Positions 53,400 through 61,534 of a DNA stretch of 64,000 nt are shown here, piece by piece (positions within the stretch are counted from its first letter, which is position 1; each line of letters starts with the position of its first letter). Where the stretch lies: positions 2,604,001 to 2,668,000 of the forward strand of contig NZ_CP032286.1 in the NCBI RefSeq assembly GCF_002165305.2. Direction: 5' to 3'. This DNA is from Acinetobacter sp. WCHA55 (lineage in GTDB: Bacteria; Pseudomonadota; Gammaproteobacteria; Pseudomonadales; Moraxellaceae). The notes below the pieces were generated by a model. The model worked only from the letters and a program-made list of their open reading frames with translations, was not told the DNA's origin and did not search any database. Both the position numbers and the translations under genes were made by a program.

Positions 53400-54449
53400 T
53401 TATACGGCTTTCTTCTTTAACAGAAAGTGGCCAATGACCCACTCGCGTCCATGGTCATAACCAAATAGCTCGGCACAAGCCATAAAGAAAATCCGCCAGC
53501 GCTGCCACCAGATTGCGGCATCCGCGCCATAAGTTTTTTCAAATAAGGGCTTTAGCTCGGACTGTTTACCATCCATATTTTCTAGCCAAGCGTTTGCCGT
53601 ACGTTCATATTGCGTACCCGCCCATTGCCAATGCTGTTCTAATTGCAAATGCTGCTGAAAATGTAGGAAAGTTGAGGCTGCTGGCATCAAACCACCACTG
53701 AAGAAATATTGCGACATCCAATCAAACTCATTTTTGACTTCAAACGGGTAATGCAAGAAACGATGACAGAAAATATGACACCACAATAAGCCATCTGGTT
53801 TGAGCCAAATACTGATATTTTCAAACAGTTTCTGGTAGTTGCGTACATGCTCAAACATCTCCACCGAAACCACACGAGCGAATGACGCAGGTTCAAGTTG
53901 CAACACATTGACATCACAAGTGATCACATTAAGGTTGTCCAGTTTTTTTAAATGGGCTTGTTCCTGGATATACTCGCGCTGTGTTGAAGAATTTGACACG
54001 ACTGTAATACGGGCCGTTGGATAATGCTCGGCCATATATAGACTTAAAGAACCCCAACCGCAGCCAATTTCCAAAATATCCTGCCCGTCTTTCAGTTGTG
54101 CTCGCTGGCAATAGCATGCAAGGGCAGCTTCTTCGGCTTGATCTAGCGTCGTATCGGCATGTTCAAAGAGACTCGCACTATATTTCAAATGCTTACCGAG
54201 TACTGCCTGAAAAAATGCGGTCGGCAGTTCATAATGCTGCTCATTGGCTTTGTCTGTCTCAATGGCAATTTCGCTGTTTTTCAGCATGGTCAGCACATCC
54301 ATATAGCGCTGCGCTGCCAATGCAGGGTCAAACCGACCTTCTTGTGCCAAACGTTTTTTGCTCAAGATTTTAATACCAGCACGAATCACTGGGTCTGGCA
54401 CCTTGCCATTTTCGATCAGTTCTAAGGTTTTTTGAATCATAAAGTCCAT
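53400..54449 (-). CDS. SAM-dependent methyltransferase, CFA-synthase family
   Basis: Methyltransferase of 349 residues, started at the ATG at 54449 (MDFMIQKTLELIENG), with TAGGT upstream. It has the pre-domain HYELPTAFFQAVLGKHLKYSAS, the SAM motif ILEIGCGWGSLSLYMAE near residue 130 and VVSVEMFEHVRNYQKLF. It is related to cyclopropane synthases but differs from the second enzyme at 55262. Family members methylate unsaturated acyl chains or amines. With the desaturase and FAD oxidoreductase alongside, a methylated or further modified fatty acid is possible. It starts after DUF1295 with a 9-base overlap-free gap. Confidence 0.8.
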   Translation of the reverse strand: MDFMIQKTLELIENGKVPDPVIRAGIKILSKKRLAQEGRFDPALAAQRYMDVLTMLKNSEIAIETDKANEQHYELPTAFFQAVLGKHLKYSASLFEHADTTLDQAEEAALACYCQRAQLKDGQDILEIGCGWGSLSLYMAEHYPTARITVVSNSSTQREYIQEQAHLKKLDNLNVITCDVNVLQLEPASFARVVSVEMFEHVRNYQKLFENISIWLKPDGLLWCHIFCHRFLHYPFEVKNEFDWMSQYFFSGGLMPAASTFLHFQQHLQLEQHWQWAGTQYERTANAWLENMDGKQSELKPLFEKTYGADAAIWWQRWRIFFMACAELFGYDHGREWVIGHFLLKKKAV

Positions 54450-54457
54450 GTATTTAC

Positions 54458-55237
54458 CTACTCTTTGGGTGGCCACGGAATAAACATTGAAGTTCGTCGT
54501 TGATAGTCTTTATAGTTGTCACCACGGTGGGCGAGCGCTTGTATTTCACTAAATGGAATACCTGTAAAGTAGTACAGGAATAGCCACATCAGCAGTGGAT
54601 AAATCCATAATTCATAGCATCCTACGGCCAGACCGAGCACTGGATAGGCAAACCAATGTAGCCATTCAAAAAAATAATTCGGATGGCGCGAATATTTCCA
54701 CAAGCCCTGATCCAGGGTTTTACCTTGATTCTGTGGATCTAGCTTAAAATGGTAAAGTTGCTGATCTGCAGTGCTTTCACCTATCAAAGCCGAGAGCATG
54801 ATCATACCCCCCACAATAACAGTGACCAAAGTCCAGTCATTCCATTGCTCGGTCGAGATACTTAACAACTTCAGCATTGGGTAAGAAAACAGTAGAGCCA
54901 AACCTGCCTGAAATATAAAAAACACCAGAAAACCGAAATGCTGATAACCTCCCATCGCTCGGCGCATGTTGGCATAACGCGTGTCTTCTTGAGTTTCGTT
55001 GGCATAGCGCCGTAACAGATGCCAAGTCAGCCGGGAAAACCAGATTCCACTCGCCAGTCCCAGAAATAACCGAACCAACAGCGGCGCACTGTCAATCGCC
55101 CAAGCTGCAATAATCACATTGAGGGCAATACTGAAACTCCAAGCCACATCGACCAGCCCTGCTCTGCGGTTATAGGTCACCAACACCCAGCCACAGAGCA
55201 TGATGAAGACATTGAGCAAAAATAAATCTAGCAGCAT
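54458..55237 (-). CDS. DUF1295 membrane protein (steroid 5-alpha-reductase fold)
   Basis: Inner-membrane protein of 259 residues with about seven helices. The C-terminal part carries the DUF1295 / isoprenylcysteine-methyltransferase-like signature: LDQGLWKYSRHPNYFFEWLHW near residue 190, then IPFSEIQALAHRGDNYKDYQ. Related enzymes use NADPH to reduce double bonds in lipids. It lies between two CFA-type methyltransferase genes, which supports action on acyl chains. Substrate unknown. Confidence 0.82.
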   Translation of the reverse strand: MLLDLFLLNVFIMLCGWVLVTYNRRAGLVDVAWSFSIALNVIIAAWAIDSAPLLVRLFLGLASGIWFSRLTWHLLRRYANETQEDTRYANMRRAMGGYQHFGFLVFFIFQAGLALLFSYPMLKLLSISTEQWNDWTLVTVIVGGMIMLSALIGESTADQQLYHFKLDPQNQGKTLDQGLWKYSRHPNYFFEWLHWFAYPVLGLAVGCYELWIYPLLMWLFLYYFTGIPFSEIQALAHRGDNYKDYQRRTSMFIPWPPKE

Positions 55238-55261
55238 GTCGCCCTCCTGTTTTATGTCTGC

Positions 55262-56467
55262 TTAGTAAGCACTGGCTTCAAACAGCAAATGAACATCACT
55301 GATCACACCTTCCCTAAAACCACCTTCGCAATAACACAGATAAAAATCCCACATGCGGATAAAGCGCTCATCAAAACCAAGTTGCAGTACTTGATCACGC
55401 TGCTCCAGAAAACGCTGGCGCCAACACTTCAGGGTTTGTGCATAGCTTTGACCAATATCTTCCAGATGTTTGAGACGAAGTTTTTGCTCAGAAGCCGTTT
55501 GCGTCATCACACTGATACATGGAATAAAACTACCGGGGAAAATATAACGCTTAATGTAATCTACCGTATTTAAAGCTTTAACATAGCGTGCATCTTCAAT
55601 CGTAATCGCCTGTATCAAGGCTAGACCATTCGGCTTGAGGAGTTCGCGGCATTTTCGGAAATAAGTTGGTAAATATTGCTCACCGACTGCTTCAATCATT
55701 TCAATAGACACCAATTTGTCGTATTTACCCTCGAGTAAACGGTAGTCCTGAAGCTGTACAGACACCCGATGACACAGCCCTGCTTCAGCAACTCGGGCGA
55801 GTGCTTCATCGTACTGAGCTTTGGAAATGGTAATGGTGGTCACCTTACAGCCATAATGCTGAGCCGCATAAATGGCAAAGCCTCCCCAGCCGCTGCCAAT
55901 TTCAACCAAATGGTCCATCGGTTGCAATTGAAGTTTTTGGCAGATCAGTTCTTTTTTATAATCTGAAGCTTGTTCCAAGCTCATACAGGGTTCTTTAAAC
56001 ACCGCACTGGAATACATCATGCTGGAATCTAAGAACAATTTAAAAAAATCATTGCTCAAGTCATAATGCTCAGCAATATTCTGACGACTACCATCAATCG
56101 AATTCTTGCGGGATTTATACCAAGCCTTGAGTACCAACTGGCTAGCTTTTGCCACTACATTTTGATTCATCCGATCAAGCACATCTCGATTACGTGCTAG
56201 AATACGAATTACGTTGACCAGATCTTCACTGCTCCAGTAACCACGAATAAAGCCTTCTGCTGCCCCCAGTACACCATTACGGAACAGCAAATCGATAAGG
56301 CGTTCGTCGTGAACTTGAATTACTGCATGCAAATCACTATAGTTTTCCCCAACCAGACCGTTCCAGATACCTTTAAATATCAACTGACCATGACGCAATT
56401 TCAGCATATGGCGTAGGACTATCGGCAGTTCGGTATGCTCTCCCATTAACAATGTTTTCATAGTCAT
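55262..56467 (-). CDS. cfa: Cyclopropane-fatty-acyl-phospholipid synthase
   Basis: Uses S-adenosylmethionine to add a methylene across the double bond of membrane phospholipid acyl chains. The 401-residue protein has the domain for lipid binding at the N terminus and a methyltransferase domain from residue 130: EHYDLSNDFFKLFLDSSMMYS, VEIGSGWGGFAIYAA, VSIEMIEAVGEQY and YIFPGSFIPC, the last with the conserved Cys. The start overlaps the DUF1365 stop by four bases. It is the canonical Cfa of the two family members here. Confidence 0.88.
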   Translation of the reverse strand: MTMKTLLMGEHTELPIVLRHMLKLRHGQLIFKGIWNGLVGENYSDLHAVIQVHDERLIDLLFRNGVLGAAEGFIRGYWSSEDLVNVIRILARNRDVLDRMNQNVVAKASQLVLKAWYKSRKNSIDGSRQNIAEHYDLSNDFFKLFLDSSMMYSSAVFKEPCMSLEQASDYKKELICQKLQLQPMDHLVEIGSGWGGFAIYAAQHYGCKVTTITISKAQYDEALARVAEAGLCHRVSVQLQDYRLLEGKYDKLVSIEMIEAVGEQYLPTYFRKCRELLKPNGLALIQAITIEDARYVKALNTVDYIKRYIFPGSFIPCISVMTQTASEQKLRLKHLEDIGQSYAQTLKCWRQRFLEQRDQVLQLGFDERFIRMWDFYLCYCEGGFREGVISDVHLLFEASAY

Positions 56468-57252
56468 GTCTTTCCTTTTTCTTTTTTAGGATGCCGATAA
56501 AACGGAATTTTCTTTTTCCATAAGCGCAAAGCATGTAGATAAATCCCGCTCACCATCCTAAAGGGCTCAAGAACTTTTAATACAGCATATCGATGTTGCT
56601 GTGAAGGAAGTGTGATGGCTTGCAGCTTAAATTTCATGGTGGCATCAAATTGCAATATTTCTTGTTCAAACAACTGCATATGAATCACATTTTGCTGTTC
56701 TGAAAAGCTAAAACGCCAACGGTAATCCAGTGACATCGGCATGAATGGTGACACATGAAAGGCCTTTTTAAAGTCAAACTGGTGGCTCTGGTAAGGCGCA
56801 TGTTCAGTTACATTGTGCCGACAATCGTGAATGTACACCTGACGTTCATTCCACGGTGTATTGGTGATTTCACTCAGTATAAAAATCAGTTGATCGGTCG
56901 TATCAAAGATCAAATAAAACACCACAGAATTAAAACGAAAACCCAGTGTGCGTGGTAAAGCCAGTACACGAATAGATGCAGCATGTGGTAAATAATAGTT
57001 TTCGTGCTTGATCAGTAACCGTGCAACTTTCTGCCGAATCGAGCCATATTCCATGTTCAGAAAATCCCGCTCATCCAAGGTCAGGAAATTCCAGCGGCTA
57101 GAGGACCAGAACCAAGATTTTTGGGTAAACGTTGCCAGTTGATCCGGATCAAAGCATAAATAGCTAAGCTTCAACTCAAAAGCATGCGATTTGGGCAAAT
57201 AGCGACGATGACGAATTTCGGTAGAAGCGATAGCCAGTGGATACATTTGCAT
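56464..57252 (-). CDS. DUF1365 family protein
   Basis: Protein of 262 residues of unknown function. DUF1365 marks are RHRRYLPKSHAFELKLSYLCFD at the N terminus, FNSVVFYLIFD near residue 110, and SPFMPMSLDYRWRFSF near residue 170. In many proteobacteria it lies between an FAD-dependent oxidoreductase and a CFA synthase, exactly as here. A role in modifying fatty acids or lipids is a reasonable inference; no catalytic residues are known to me. Confidence 0.88.
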   Translation of the reverse strand: MQMYPLAIASTEIRHRRYLPKSHAFELKLSYLCFDPDQLATFTQKSWFWSSSRWNFLTLDERDFLNMEYGSIRQKVARLLIKHENYYLPHAASIRVLALPRTLGFRFNSVVFYLIFDTTDQLIFILSEITNTPWNERQVYIHDCRHNVTEHAPYQSHQFDFKKAFHVSPFMPMSLDYRWRFSFSEQQNVIHMQLFEQEILQFDATMKFKLQAITLPSQQHRYAVLKVLEPFRMVSGIYLHALRLWKKKIPFYRHPKKEKGKT

Positions 57253-57261
57253 TCTGTACTC

Positions 57262-58545
57262 CTAAGCCGCTTGCTCAGTATGTTGCAGCAACTGATTTAC
57301 AACCCATGAAGCACTACGCGCTCCATCTTCATGAAAGCCCCAGCCCCAGTAGGCACCACAGTATGACGTCCGGTTCTGACCATTAACCTCAGCCCAACGT
57401 TGTTGTGCTTCAATTGCAGGGGCATCAAACACTGGATGACGGTAATATCGTTCCACCCAGACTTTTTTCGGATCGAGGTTAAAGTTAGGATTGAGTGTGG
57501 CAAATATTTGAGTTTTACAGCTCAAATTTTGTAACTGGTTCATCCAGTAACTGAAGCTATAATGCATGCCACTATGATGGAATGGCGTTAATTCAGACGC
57601 AGGACTGGGTGTTACATGCACATGCCAACTGGCCCACTGGCGTCTGGATTTAGGCATGATATGAGTATCGGAATGCACCACCATACGGTTATCTTGATAA
57701 CTAAACTTACTAAGTACGTCCAACTCTTGCGCTGACGGGTCTCTGAGTAAATTCAAGCTATCATCAGCATGGCTGGCAAAAATGACCCAGTCAAAACGTT
57801 CACTGCCCTGTTCAGTTTCAATTACTACTTCGTTTGCATTACGCGAGACTTGGACAACGGCCACCTTGCGGAAAGTAACATTCGCTTGGGACTGAATGGC
57901 ATGCACGTATTGAGCTGATCCACCTTTAACGGTAAGCCACGAAGGGCGATCTTTGAGCTGCAACATACGATGGTGCTGAAAAAAGCTCACTACAAATTTA
58001 TACGGAATCTGTCCGGCTTGCTCTACTGGACAGGACCATAGCGCCCCGCACATCGGATAGAGATGTTCCTGACGAAAGGCTTCGGAAAAGTCATGTTGAT
58101 TGAGATATGTATCAATACTGAGCTGTGCATCGACCTCTTCAACATCAATATCTTTATTCGCCGCATAGAAACGAAACAGATCCGACAACATCATGCGAAA
58201 ATCAGCGTTAAAGAAATTTTGTGGTCTAAACAAGAGCGAGAATTTTTTTGAAGGATTGTACTGCAAGCCAGTGACCTGATTGTTCACCGAAAAGCCCATG
58301 TCACTGCTTTGTGATTGAATCCCGAGTTCTTTGAGCATTGCACAGAACAGTGGATAGTTATGCTCATTAAATACAATAAAGCCACTGTCCACCGCGACCT
58401 GTTCGCCATCTATATTCAAGTGATGGGTATCGGTATGGCCGCCAAAGTAATTATTTTTTTCAAAGACCGTGACCTCATGTGCTTTGCTTAATTTCCAGGC
58501 CGCATACAAACCAGAAATACCTGAACCAATAATCGCAATTTTCAT
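57262..58545 (-). CDS. FAD-dependent oxidoreductase (amine-oxidase/desaturase-like)
   Basis: Flavoprotein of 427 residues. The Rossmann motif is at the very start (IAIIGSGISGLYAAWKL) and is followed by the FEKNNYFGGHTDTHHL GG motif; the C-terminal FAD-contact segment is CGAYWGWGFHEDGARSA. It resembles the amine oxidase/phytoene desaturase group rather than monooxygenases. The gene is always a neighbour of DUF1365 and CFA genes in the cluster type known from Shewanella and Rhodobacter relatives. It overlaps nothing downstream (10-base gap) and overlaps the desaturase by four bases upstream. Confidence 0.85.
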   Translation of the reverse strand: MKIAIIGSGISGLYAAWKLSKAHEVTVFEKNNYFGGHTDTHHLNIDGEQVAVDSGFIVFNEHNYPLFCAMLKELGIQSQSSDMGFSVNNQVTGLQYNPSKKFSLLFRPQNFFNADFRMMLSDLFRFYAANKDIDVEEVDAQLSIDTYLNQHDFSEAFRQEHLYPMCGALWSCPVEQAGQIPYKFVVSFFQHHRMLQLKDRPSWLTVKGGSAQYVHAIQSQANVTFRKVAVVQVSRNANEVVIETEQGSERFDWVIFASHADDSLNLLRDPSAQELDVLSKFSYQDNRMVVHSDTHIMPKSRRQWASWHVHVTPSPASELTPFHHSGMHYSFSYWMNQLQNLSCKTQIFATLNPNFNLDPKKVWVERYYRHPVFDAPAIEAQQRWAEVNGQNRTSYCGAYWGWGFHEDGARSASWVVNQLLQHTEQAA

Positions 58546-59528
58546 AGTGATTCCTTAGAATGAATAGTAGGAGCGCCTGCTTTGGCTACTTTTCTCTGTT
58601 TTCGAGCCTGTGCAATTTTACTGACGTCATAGACCCTCGCTGGAATTGGCTTTAAACCCCAGACTATCCCGAGCCAAGACATAATTTTTAGGAGGTAATA
58701 GGTCACATCAATCTGCCACCAGTAAAAGCCCTGTCGGGTACTGCCTGCATAATAATGGTGATTGTTGTGCCAGCCTTCGCCCAAAGTAATGATAGACAAG
58801 AATAAATTGTTGCGGCTTTGATCATCAGTGTCAAAATCACGGCTACCGTAATGATGCGCCAGTGAATTGATACATAAGGTCGCATGGATCAGCAACACGG
58901 TGGACACCACAAATCCCCAGACTAGTAATTGCAAGCCGGAAGTCCCCAGTTGCGGCCAAGCTATTGCCAGCCATTCTCCTAGCACATAAATTCCACCCGC
59001 GGTCAACAGCACCACAATTAGACTAAACCGGTCTAGCCAGATTAATTCCGGATATTTCAGCCAGTCTTTGATGACTTCTTTACGCGTGGCAAAGTTATAT
59101 TCATTCAGAAACCAACCCACATGGCTATACCAAAAACCGTGGGTAGATGAATGCGGATCTTGCGACGAATCTGTATAGCGGTGGTGATAACGATGATGGG
59201 CTGCCCACCACAAGGGGCCACGCTGTGCACTCATGGTGCCTAGTAATACAAATAGGAACTGCACTGGACGCGAGGTCTGAAAGGTTTTATGCGATAAATA
59301 GCGATGAAAAAAAGCCGTAATAGAAAACATCCGAATCAGGTAGAACAGCAGCATAAAGCCAAGTGCAAACCACGACACTCCCACCCAGAACACGGCTAGA
59401 CAAGCCAGATGCAAAAGAATAAAGGGTAAAATCCGCTGCCACTGAATCTTGCTGTTTTCAGCCGTCAGTGTTTCGGGTGCTGTGGCTGTAGACCAGCTGT
59501 CTATCCATCGCATCAGACTTTTCAACAT
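58542..59528 (-). CDS. Acyl-CoA/acyl-lipid delta-9 type fatty acid desaturase
   Basis: Di-iron membrane desaturase of 328 residues that introduces a double bond into a fatty acyl chain. All three histidine boxes are present: HRYLSHKTF (HX4H) near residue 75, HRYHHRYTD (HXXHH) near residue 112, and HNNHHYY (HXXHH) near residue 255. Four membrane helices. First gene of the leftward operon that runs through the FAD enzyme, DUF1365, cfa, DUF1295, methyltransferase and kinase. A TTCAC-type box lies 62-77 bases upstream. Confidence 0.9.
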   Translation of the reverse strand: MLKSLMRWIDSWSTATAPETLTAENSKIQWQRILPFILLHLACLAVFWVGVSWFALGFMLLFYLIRMFSITAFFHRYLSHKTFQTSRPVQFLFVLLGTMSAQRGPLWWAAHHRYHHRYTDSSQDPHSSTHGFWYSHVGWFLNEYNFATRKEVIKDWLKYPELIWLDRFSLIVVLLTAGGIYVLGEWLAIAWPQLGTSGLQLLVWGFVVSTVLLIHATLCINSLAHHYGSRDFDTDDQSRNNLFLSIITLGEGWHNNHHYYAGSTRQGFYWWQIDVTYYLLKIMSWLGIVWGLKPIPARVYDVSKIAQARKQRKVAKAGAPTIHSKESL

Positions 59529-59589
59529 GGACTCATCCTACTTTCGAGCGTTTGTATTTATTCTATTTGATGAGTGTAATCAGTCAGGT

Positions 59590-59605
59590 ATGAATTTTAT
59601 GTGAA
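59590..59605 (-). promoter_or_regulatory. TTCAC-N6-TTCAT direct repeat, box 2 (desaturase operon)
   Basis: On the minus strand TTCACATAAAATTCAT: half-sites 11 bases apart, one mismatch in the second. It sits 62-77 bases before the desaturase start, in the same orientation relative to the gene as box 1. Confidence 0.5.
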
Positions 59606-59611
59606 GTAAGG

Positions 59612-59650
59612 AAAAAAAAACCGAACTGTAGAGAGATTTATCAGTTCGGT
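59612..59650 (-). terminator. Intrinsic terminator after the lipocalin gene
   Basis: On the minus strand ACCGAACTG (59650-59642) pairs with CAGTTCGGT (59628-59620) and is followed by eight T. It separates the lipocalin transcript from the desaturase operon, so the latter needs its own promoter. Confidence 0.9.
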
Positions 59651-59664
59651 AAAAGGTTAGCAGA

Positions 59665-60213
59665 TTAATGAGGCAATTTGATAAGTTTTGTCACGTCATA
59701 GCCATAATCTTTCGCAGTGTCTATATATGACTGATAAGTTGCTTCATCTAGTTGCGGTTCACGTGACAAAATCCATAGATATTTATTACTTGGTCCCCCC
59801 ACAAGCGCCACTTTATATTCTGGATCTACTCGCAATACCCAGTAATCACCTTTGCTAAATGGTATCCATCTTAAACCTGTAGGCAAAAAGCTGACCTTCA
59901 GTTTGCTGTTCACCTGATTTTGCGAATACGCAACACCTTCAGAGCTAATTATTTCGCCATTGGCAATTCGGCAGCTATTCAATACCCCGATAGTTTGATC
60001 GGCATTGACGCTATATTGTGCCGTGATATTAGCTATACATTTACGCTGAAAATACATCGGTAAATGCGCAATTTCATACCATTTACCGGCATACTTCTGG
60101 ATATCTACCCGATCAACTGCCTGAGGCGCAGCAGTTTCTGCTTGAGTCGTTGTACTTAAGCTGATGATAGACAGTGCTATCGCTGCAAAAGCAGACTTAA
60201 ATCGCATCTTCAT
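59665..60213 (-). CDS. Bacterial lipocalin (Blc-like), secreted
   Basis: Protein of 182 residues with a signal peptide (cleaved near TQA-ETAA) and a lipocalin beta-barrel. Signature YAGKWYEIAHLPMYFQRKC near residue 40 is the GxW strand motif; the C-terminal region DYWVLRVDPEYKVALVGGP and YLWILSREPQLDE are also typical of Blc. There is no lipobox Cys at the cleavage site, so it is likely periplasmic rather than anchored. Blc proteins bind fatty acids or lysophospholipids, which fits membrane-lipid repair. A TTCAC box lies 46 bases upstream. Confidence 0.88.
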   Translation of the reverse strand: MKMRFKSAFAAIALSIISLSTTTQAETAAPQAVDRVDIQKYAGKWYEIAHLPMYFQRKCIANITAQYSVNADQTIGVLNSCRIANGEIISSEGVAYSQNQVNSKLKVSFLPTGLRWIPFSKGDYWVLRVDPEYKVALVGGPSNKYLWILSREPQLDEATYQSYIDTAKDYGYDVTKLIKLPH

Positions 60214-60258
60214 TTTTTAGCCTTGTTGGGTCTCAGGATTAAGATAACCCAGTTAGAT

Positions 60259-60274
60259 GTGAACAAAGCGTGAA
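60259..60274 (-). promoter_or_regulatory. TTCAC-N6-TTCAC direct repeat, box 3 (lipocalin)
   Basis: On the minus strand TTCACGCTTTGTTCAC: two exact half-sites with an 11-base period, 46-61 bases before the lipocalin start codon and in the same orientation as the gene. Confidence 0.6.
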
Positions 60275-60382
60275 GATCAAATGATACTATTCAGTTTCTC
60301 CAGATCAGGAAATACCATCTGAATATTCACTACCTAGGGCGTTATTGCAGTATATTTGAGAGACCCAAACAGAATTACTTTT

Positions 60383-61156
60383 TCAAAGCCATTCTTTACT
60401 GTCATCTGCAACAGGCGTTCCATATATCACATGCTGAATCATGGCATAGGCGATACTGCCCTTGAACGGAATCTCGGGTAACTGATCAAATTTAAAAAAT
60501 TGCGCATCGCTGAGTTCATTTTCTTGAATCTGAATTTCCCCTCCCTGATATTCTGCCTTGAAGGCCATCATCAGATTGCTGGGAAACGGCCACGGCTGAC
60601 TGGCTAGATATTGAATATTTTTGATTTGTAGCCCCACTTCTTCCAGCGTTTCACGGCTTACTGCCTCTTCTAGGGTTTCTCCAACTTCAACAAAGCCTGC
60701 AATCAGGCTGTACATCTGGGTTTTGTTGCGAGCATTTTTTGCCAACAGAATTTCATCTGTACCTCGGGTAATGATGGTAATCACACAGGGATTCACCCGC
60801 GGATACTGGTTATAGCCACAGGATGGACAGATCATGGCATACTGGCTGACATGCTGCTGGGTGGCGTGACCGCAATTACTGCAAAAGCGGTGGTTACGGC
60901 GCCATTCCAGTAACTGTACCGCACGGCTGGCCTGTTCAAACTGCGGTCTGCTCCAGACTTGCACCAGTTGCCGGATTGGAACCAGCTGATAACCTTCCGG
61001 CACCGGTTCGTCTTCTTTCAGGTCACGAGCAATGATCTCGCAATTTTCCGACAGGTTTAGGTCGTGCTGCAGTCTTTCTACCTGCGGCAACTGAAAATGC
61101 TCATCCACTAGTAATTGCTGCTGTCTAAAAATATACGCTTTTGAATGCATGCTCAT
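60383..61156 (-). CDS. nudC: NADH pyrophosphatase
   Basis: Nudix hydrolase of 257 residues that splits NAD(H) and also removes NAD caps from RNA. A zinc ribbon is present (CSNCG near residue 93 and CPSCGYNQYPRVNP near 113), and the Nudix box GFVEVGETLEEAVSRETLEEVGLQ fits GX5EX7REUXEEXGU near residue 155. The NudC-specific SQPWPFPSNLMMAF follows. An intrinsic terminator lies only 15 bases upstream of the start codon, see that entry. Confidence 0.95.
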   Translation of the reverse strand: MSMHSKAYIFRQQQLLVDEHFQLPQVERLQHDLNLSENCEIIARDLKEDEPVPEGYQLVPIRQLVQVWSRPQFEQASRAVQLLEWRRNHRFCSNCGHATQQHVSQYAMICPSCGYNQYPRVNPCVITIITRGTDEILLAKNARNKTQMYSLIAGFVEVGETLEEAVSRETLEEVGLQIKNIQYLASQPWPFPSNLMMAFKAEYQGGEIQIQENELSDAQFFKFDQLPEIPFKGSIAYAMIQHVIYGTPVADDSKEWL

Positions 61157-61171
61157 GACAATTCCCTGATT

Positions 61172-61202
61172 AAAAAAATCCCATACAGAGGGGTGTATGG
61201 GA
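61172..61202 (-). terminator. Intrinsic terminator in front of nudC
   Basis: On the minus strand TCCCATACA (61202-61194) pairs with TGTATGGGA (61187-61179) and is followed by seven T (61178-61172). It lies 15 bases before nudC and points towards it, so transcripts from further upstream would stop unless they read through. It could be a leader attenuator or the end of a small RNA. Confidence 0.85.
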
Positions 61203-61300
61203 CAAAACTAAGGAAGCTCACATGGAGTAACTTCAAGCCAGATACTAGGCGTGAGCTACTTGAATTACAACCATAATAATTTGTATCTTTTTGATTAAAA
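61172..61300 (-). ncRNA. Candidate small RNA or nudC leader RNA
   Basis: The minus-strand DNA before the terminator has a second hairpin, AGCTCAC (61257-61251) with GTGAGCT (61221-61215), enclosing about 29 bases. A transcript starting near 61300 would be about 100-130 bases with two hairpins and a T-run end, the shape of a bacterial small RNA or attenuated leader. No known RNA family was recognised, and the promoter is not fixed. The upstream limit given is a guess. Confidence 0.35.
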
Positions 61301-61315
61301 TCACATAATTTTCAC
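61300..61315 (+). promoter_or_regulatory. ATCAC-N6-TTCAC direct repeat, box 4 (photolyase), weak
   Basis: ATCACATAATTTTCAC: the 11-base spacing is kept, the first half-site has one mismatch. It is in the right orientation for the photolyase gene but 220 bases from its start, which is far. It also lies next to the possible small RNA start on the other strand. Confidence 0.35.
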
Positions 61316-61534
61316 ACTACTCATGTATTAAGAAATCATGTAAAGCGAGTTTCATCAACTGGCTTTAGCATTGTAGGGATGAATATTTTGTTATAGCAGT
61401 ACTCATCATTTCTGTGCGATGTCTGCGGGCCATCTGGTCGAGTTGGATTGATTCAACATGCAGGATGATCTTTATTTTCACAAAAAAATTGAACTGTCTT
61501 GACTTACACTGCGCTATCTTTCATAGGGTCTGGA

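Noticed and set aside
60226..60368. Inverted repeat TTGGGTCTC (60226-60234) and GAGACCCAA (60360-60368) in the lipocalin-nudC gap.
   Set aside because: Arms are short and 125 bases apart; no structure or protein site is suggested. It may be chance.
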